Source: JAWLBW01 sp041687475
GTDB taxonomy: Bacteria > J088 > JAWLBW01
DNA length: 7,348 nucleotides
Direction of reading: 5' to 3'
Assembly: GCA_041687475.1 (NCBI GenBank)
Contig: JAWLBW010000238.1
Coordinates: 1 to 7,348, forward strand
Shown here: positions 6,092-7,348 of the stretch, one piece after another
Position numbering within the stretch: the stretch's first letter is position 1
Layout: the number at the start of each line of letters is the position of its first letter
Translations under genes and position numbers: made by a program
The notes under the pieces: generated by a model
Database searches by the model: none
The model's input: only the letters and a program-made list of their open reading frames with translations
Told to the model about the DNA's origin: nothing

Positions 6092-6976
6092 ATGGCCGAT
6101 CTCGAGGCCTGGTTCCGCGAGGGGCGGGCCGTCGTCGATGCGGCACTTGAAAGTTGGCTGCCCGAGCAACCGGGGGCCGATCGGGTGCAGGATGCGATGC
6201 GGTACTCGCTCTTCGCCGGGGGAAAGCGGCTGCGGCCCCTGCTGGCGGTGCTTACGGGTGAAGCCATCGGCTTTTCCCGCGAGCAGAGCCTGCCCTATGC
6301 CTGTGCCCTCGAAATGGTGCATACCTATTCGCTGATTCACGACGACCTGCCCGCCATGGACAACGACAGTCTGCGGCGGGGGCGTCCGACCTGTCACGTC
6401 GTGTTCGGCGAAGCGACCGCCATGCTGGCGGGCGATTGCCTTTTGACGCTGGCCTTCGAAGTCCTGGGGCGCGCCTATGCCGGTCTTCCGGCGCCACGGC
6501 TCGCCAACGCCCTCATTACCTTTTCGCAGGCCCTGGGCATTGACGGCATGGTGGGCGGGCAAAGCCTCGACATGGCTTCGGAGGGAAAGAGCGCCGACCT
6601 TGCATTGCTGCGCCGTATCCATGCCGGCAAGACGGGCGCCCTTATCAGGGCCAGCTGCGAGGGGGTGGGCCACCTGGCCGGCGCCGATGCCCGGTCGCTT
6701 GCGGTTCTGCGCGCCTACGGTGCCTCACTGGGGCTTCTGTTTCAGATTCGCGACGACCTGCTCGACCTCGACGGCACGGCCGAACAGCTGGGAAAAACGC
6801 CGGGTAAGGATGTGGCCGTCGGCAAGGCAACCTATCCTCGCGTGCTGGGTATCGACGGCGCGCGCCGGTTTCTCGACGAGATCTGTGCCGAGACCGTGGG
6901 GCTTGTCGCGAAGTTACCTGGCGATCGGCAACGTTTCGCCGAGCTTGCCGAGTGGGCGGCATCTCGTGGTCATTGA
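6092..6976 (+). CDS. ispA: Polyprenyl synthase, farnesyl-diphosphate-synthase type
   Basis: This soluble trans-prenyl transferase condenses dimethylallyl/geranyl diphosphate with isopentenyl diphosphate to give farnesyl diphosphate, precursor of undecaprenyl carrier lipid and quinones. At 294 residues it matches IspA (about 299). IPP binding is shown by GGKRLRP (43-49). The first Asp-rich motif DDLPAMD (84-90) has the two-residue insertion of bacterial type II farnesyl synthases, with Y79 five residues before it. It is followed by RRGRPTCH. Mid-protein GGQ (155-157) and KT (180-181) are present. The second Asp-rich motif QIRDDLLD (218-225) precedes LGKTPGKD. AAGG lies 7 nt upstream of the ATG, and the gene abuts the zinc-ribbon stop with no gap. 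The xseB-ispA-dxs arrangement common in proteobacteria is not seen here. Geranylgeranyl synthase activity is an alternative, since product length cannot be fixed by eye. Confidence 0.92.
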   Translation: MADLEAWFREGRAVVDAALESWLPEQPGADRVQDAMRYSLFAGGKRLRPLLAVLTGEAIGFSREQSLPYACALEMVHTYSLIHDDLPAMDNDSLRRGRPTCHVVFGEATAMLAGDCLLTLAFEVLGRAYAGLPAPRLANALITFSQALGIDGMVGGQSLDMASEGKSADLALLRRIHAGKTGALIRASCEGVGHLAGADARSLAVLRAYGASLGLLFQIRDDLLDLDGTAEQLGKTPGKDVAVGKATYPRVLGIDGARRFLDEICAETVGLVAKLPGDRQRFAELAEWAASRGH

Positions 6977-7046
6977 CCGTGAGGGTCGGTGCGTTCTCGG
7001 CGGCCTGCCGGGCAGCGTCGGGTCCGGCGGGTAAGCGCGTTGTCTG

Positions 7047-7076
7047 TTGCGGCCGCTTCGGCGCCTTCCCTATAAT
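7047..7076 (+). promoter_or_regulatory. Promoter abutting the right-edge gene (possible leaderless start)
   Basis: A perfect -10 box TATAAT (7071-7076) with a partial -35 TTGCGG (7047-7052) 18 bp upstream lies in the 105-bp gap after the prenyl synthase gene. The predicted transcription start, near 7082-7083, coincides with the next gene's ATG at 7082. No T-tailed hairpin separates it from the upstream gene. Confidence 0.55.
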
Positions 7077-7081
7077 GTGGT

Positions 7082-7348
7082 ATGCTCCAGACCGAGGTTG
7101 TACCCAAGGGCGACGAGGCGCGGGCCGAAGTCGCCCGGCGGCGTCGACGCCTGCATCGCGCCGTTTCCATCCTGTTCGAGCCTTCGCTCGTGGCGTCGCC
7201 TCTCATTCTGTTGCTGGTCTACACGCGACGTCATCTGTTTTCCATCGATCTCGTGCAGGTCTATGCGGTGCTGGCGCTGCTCGGCAGCGTGATTCCGGTC
7301 GTATACACCCTGAGCCTCATGCGCCTGGGGCTTGTCGGTTCCTTCTTC
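7082..7348 (+). CDS. Membrane protein, 3' end beyond window (possibly PAP2-phosphatase-like)
   Basis: The reading frame is open for 89 codons from ATG 7082 to the right edge, so the C-terminus is missing. It starts with a basic cytoplasmic-looking stretch (RRRRRLHRAVS, about 19-29). Two hydrophobic segments follow, at about residues 33-47 (SPLILLLVY) and 57-80 (VQVYAVLALLGSVIPVVYT). An in-frame stop at 7073-7075 rules out an earlier start. No Shine-Dalgarno precedes the ATG; a leaderless message is likely because TATAAT ends 5 bp upstream. I do not firmly recognise the protein. The pattern FEPSLVASP, then hydrophobic helix, then YTLSLMRLG, recalls the N-terminus of small PAP2-related membrane proteins. 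Such a lipid-phosphate phosphatase would fit beside a prenyl diphosphate synthase. This is low-confidence inference. Confidence 0.65.
   Translation, partial: MLQTEVVPKGDEARAEVARRRRRLHRAVSILFEPSLVASPLILLLVYTRRHLFSIDLVQVYAVLALLGSVIPVVYTLSLMRLGLVGSFF

Noticed and set aside
5351..6673. Minus-strand reading frame of about 440 codons opposite the zinc-ribbon and prenyl synthase genes
   Set aside because: It is antisense to two genes with clear motifs and spans their junction, with no recognisable domain and no independent start signals.

Overview
The window is GC-rich (roughly 60-65% by eye) bacterial chromosomal DNA from a Gram-negative organism. The evidence is a TonB/ExbB/ExbD energy-transduction set, a PilZ protein, a proteobacterial-type Rho and a tRNA with an encoded CCA end. 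The zinc-ribbon coiled-coil gene joined to a short-chain prenyl synthase, and the Rho sequence, would fit a deltaproteobacteria-like lineage (Myxococcota, Desulfobacterota or relatives). That placement is inference and not resolved to genus. A run of ten Ns at 3274-3283 marks an assembly gap, so this is a draft or metagenomic scaffold.

Layout, left to right. Positions 85-1928 hold a minus-strand operon, exbB-exbD-tonB, with a good sigma70 promoter just upstream. Together its products form an inner-membrane proton-driven motor that energises outer-membrane TonB-dependent receptors. Divergent from it is a single PilZ-domain gene (2166-2504, +). It converges on a metallo-beta-lactamase-fold hydrolase gene (2581 to about 3322, -) through a shared terminator hairpin. 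The N-terminal part of the hydrolase gene is interrupted by the N gap. The 356-bp stretch 3323-3678 holds the hydrolase promoter and four copies of a palindromic repeat (3411-3642) whose stems show compensatory base changes. Next is rho (3679-4926, -).

The 267-bp spacer 4927-5193 carries divergent promoters for rho (with a 9-bp inverted repeat over its -10) and for a CAT-anticodon tRNA (5194-5270, +). An intrinsic terminator follows the tRNA and sits directly against the ribosome-binding site of a coiled-coil/zinc-ribbon gene (5366-6091). That gene is contiguous (TGA then ATG) with a farnesyl-diphosphate-synthase-type prenyl transferase gene (6092-6976). A membrane-protein gene (7082 onward) runs off the right edge. 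Its start codon is only 5 bp after a consensus -10 box, which suggests a leaderless mRNA.

Most genes are ordinary housekeeping genes. I see no defence system, prophage, insertion sequence or CRISPR array. The less ordinary material is regulatory: the covarying palindrome array, the inverted repeat on the rho promoter, the terminator wedged between the tRNA and the zinc-ribbon gene, and the possible leaderless gene at the right edge.
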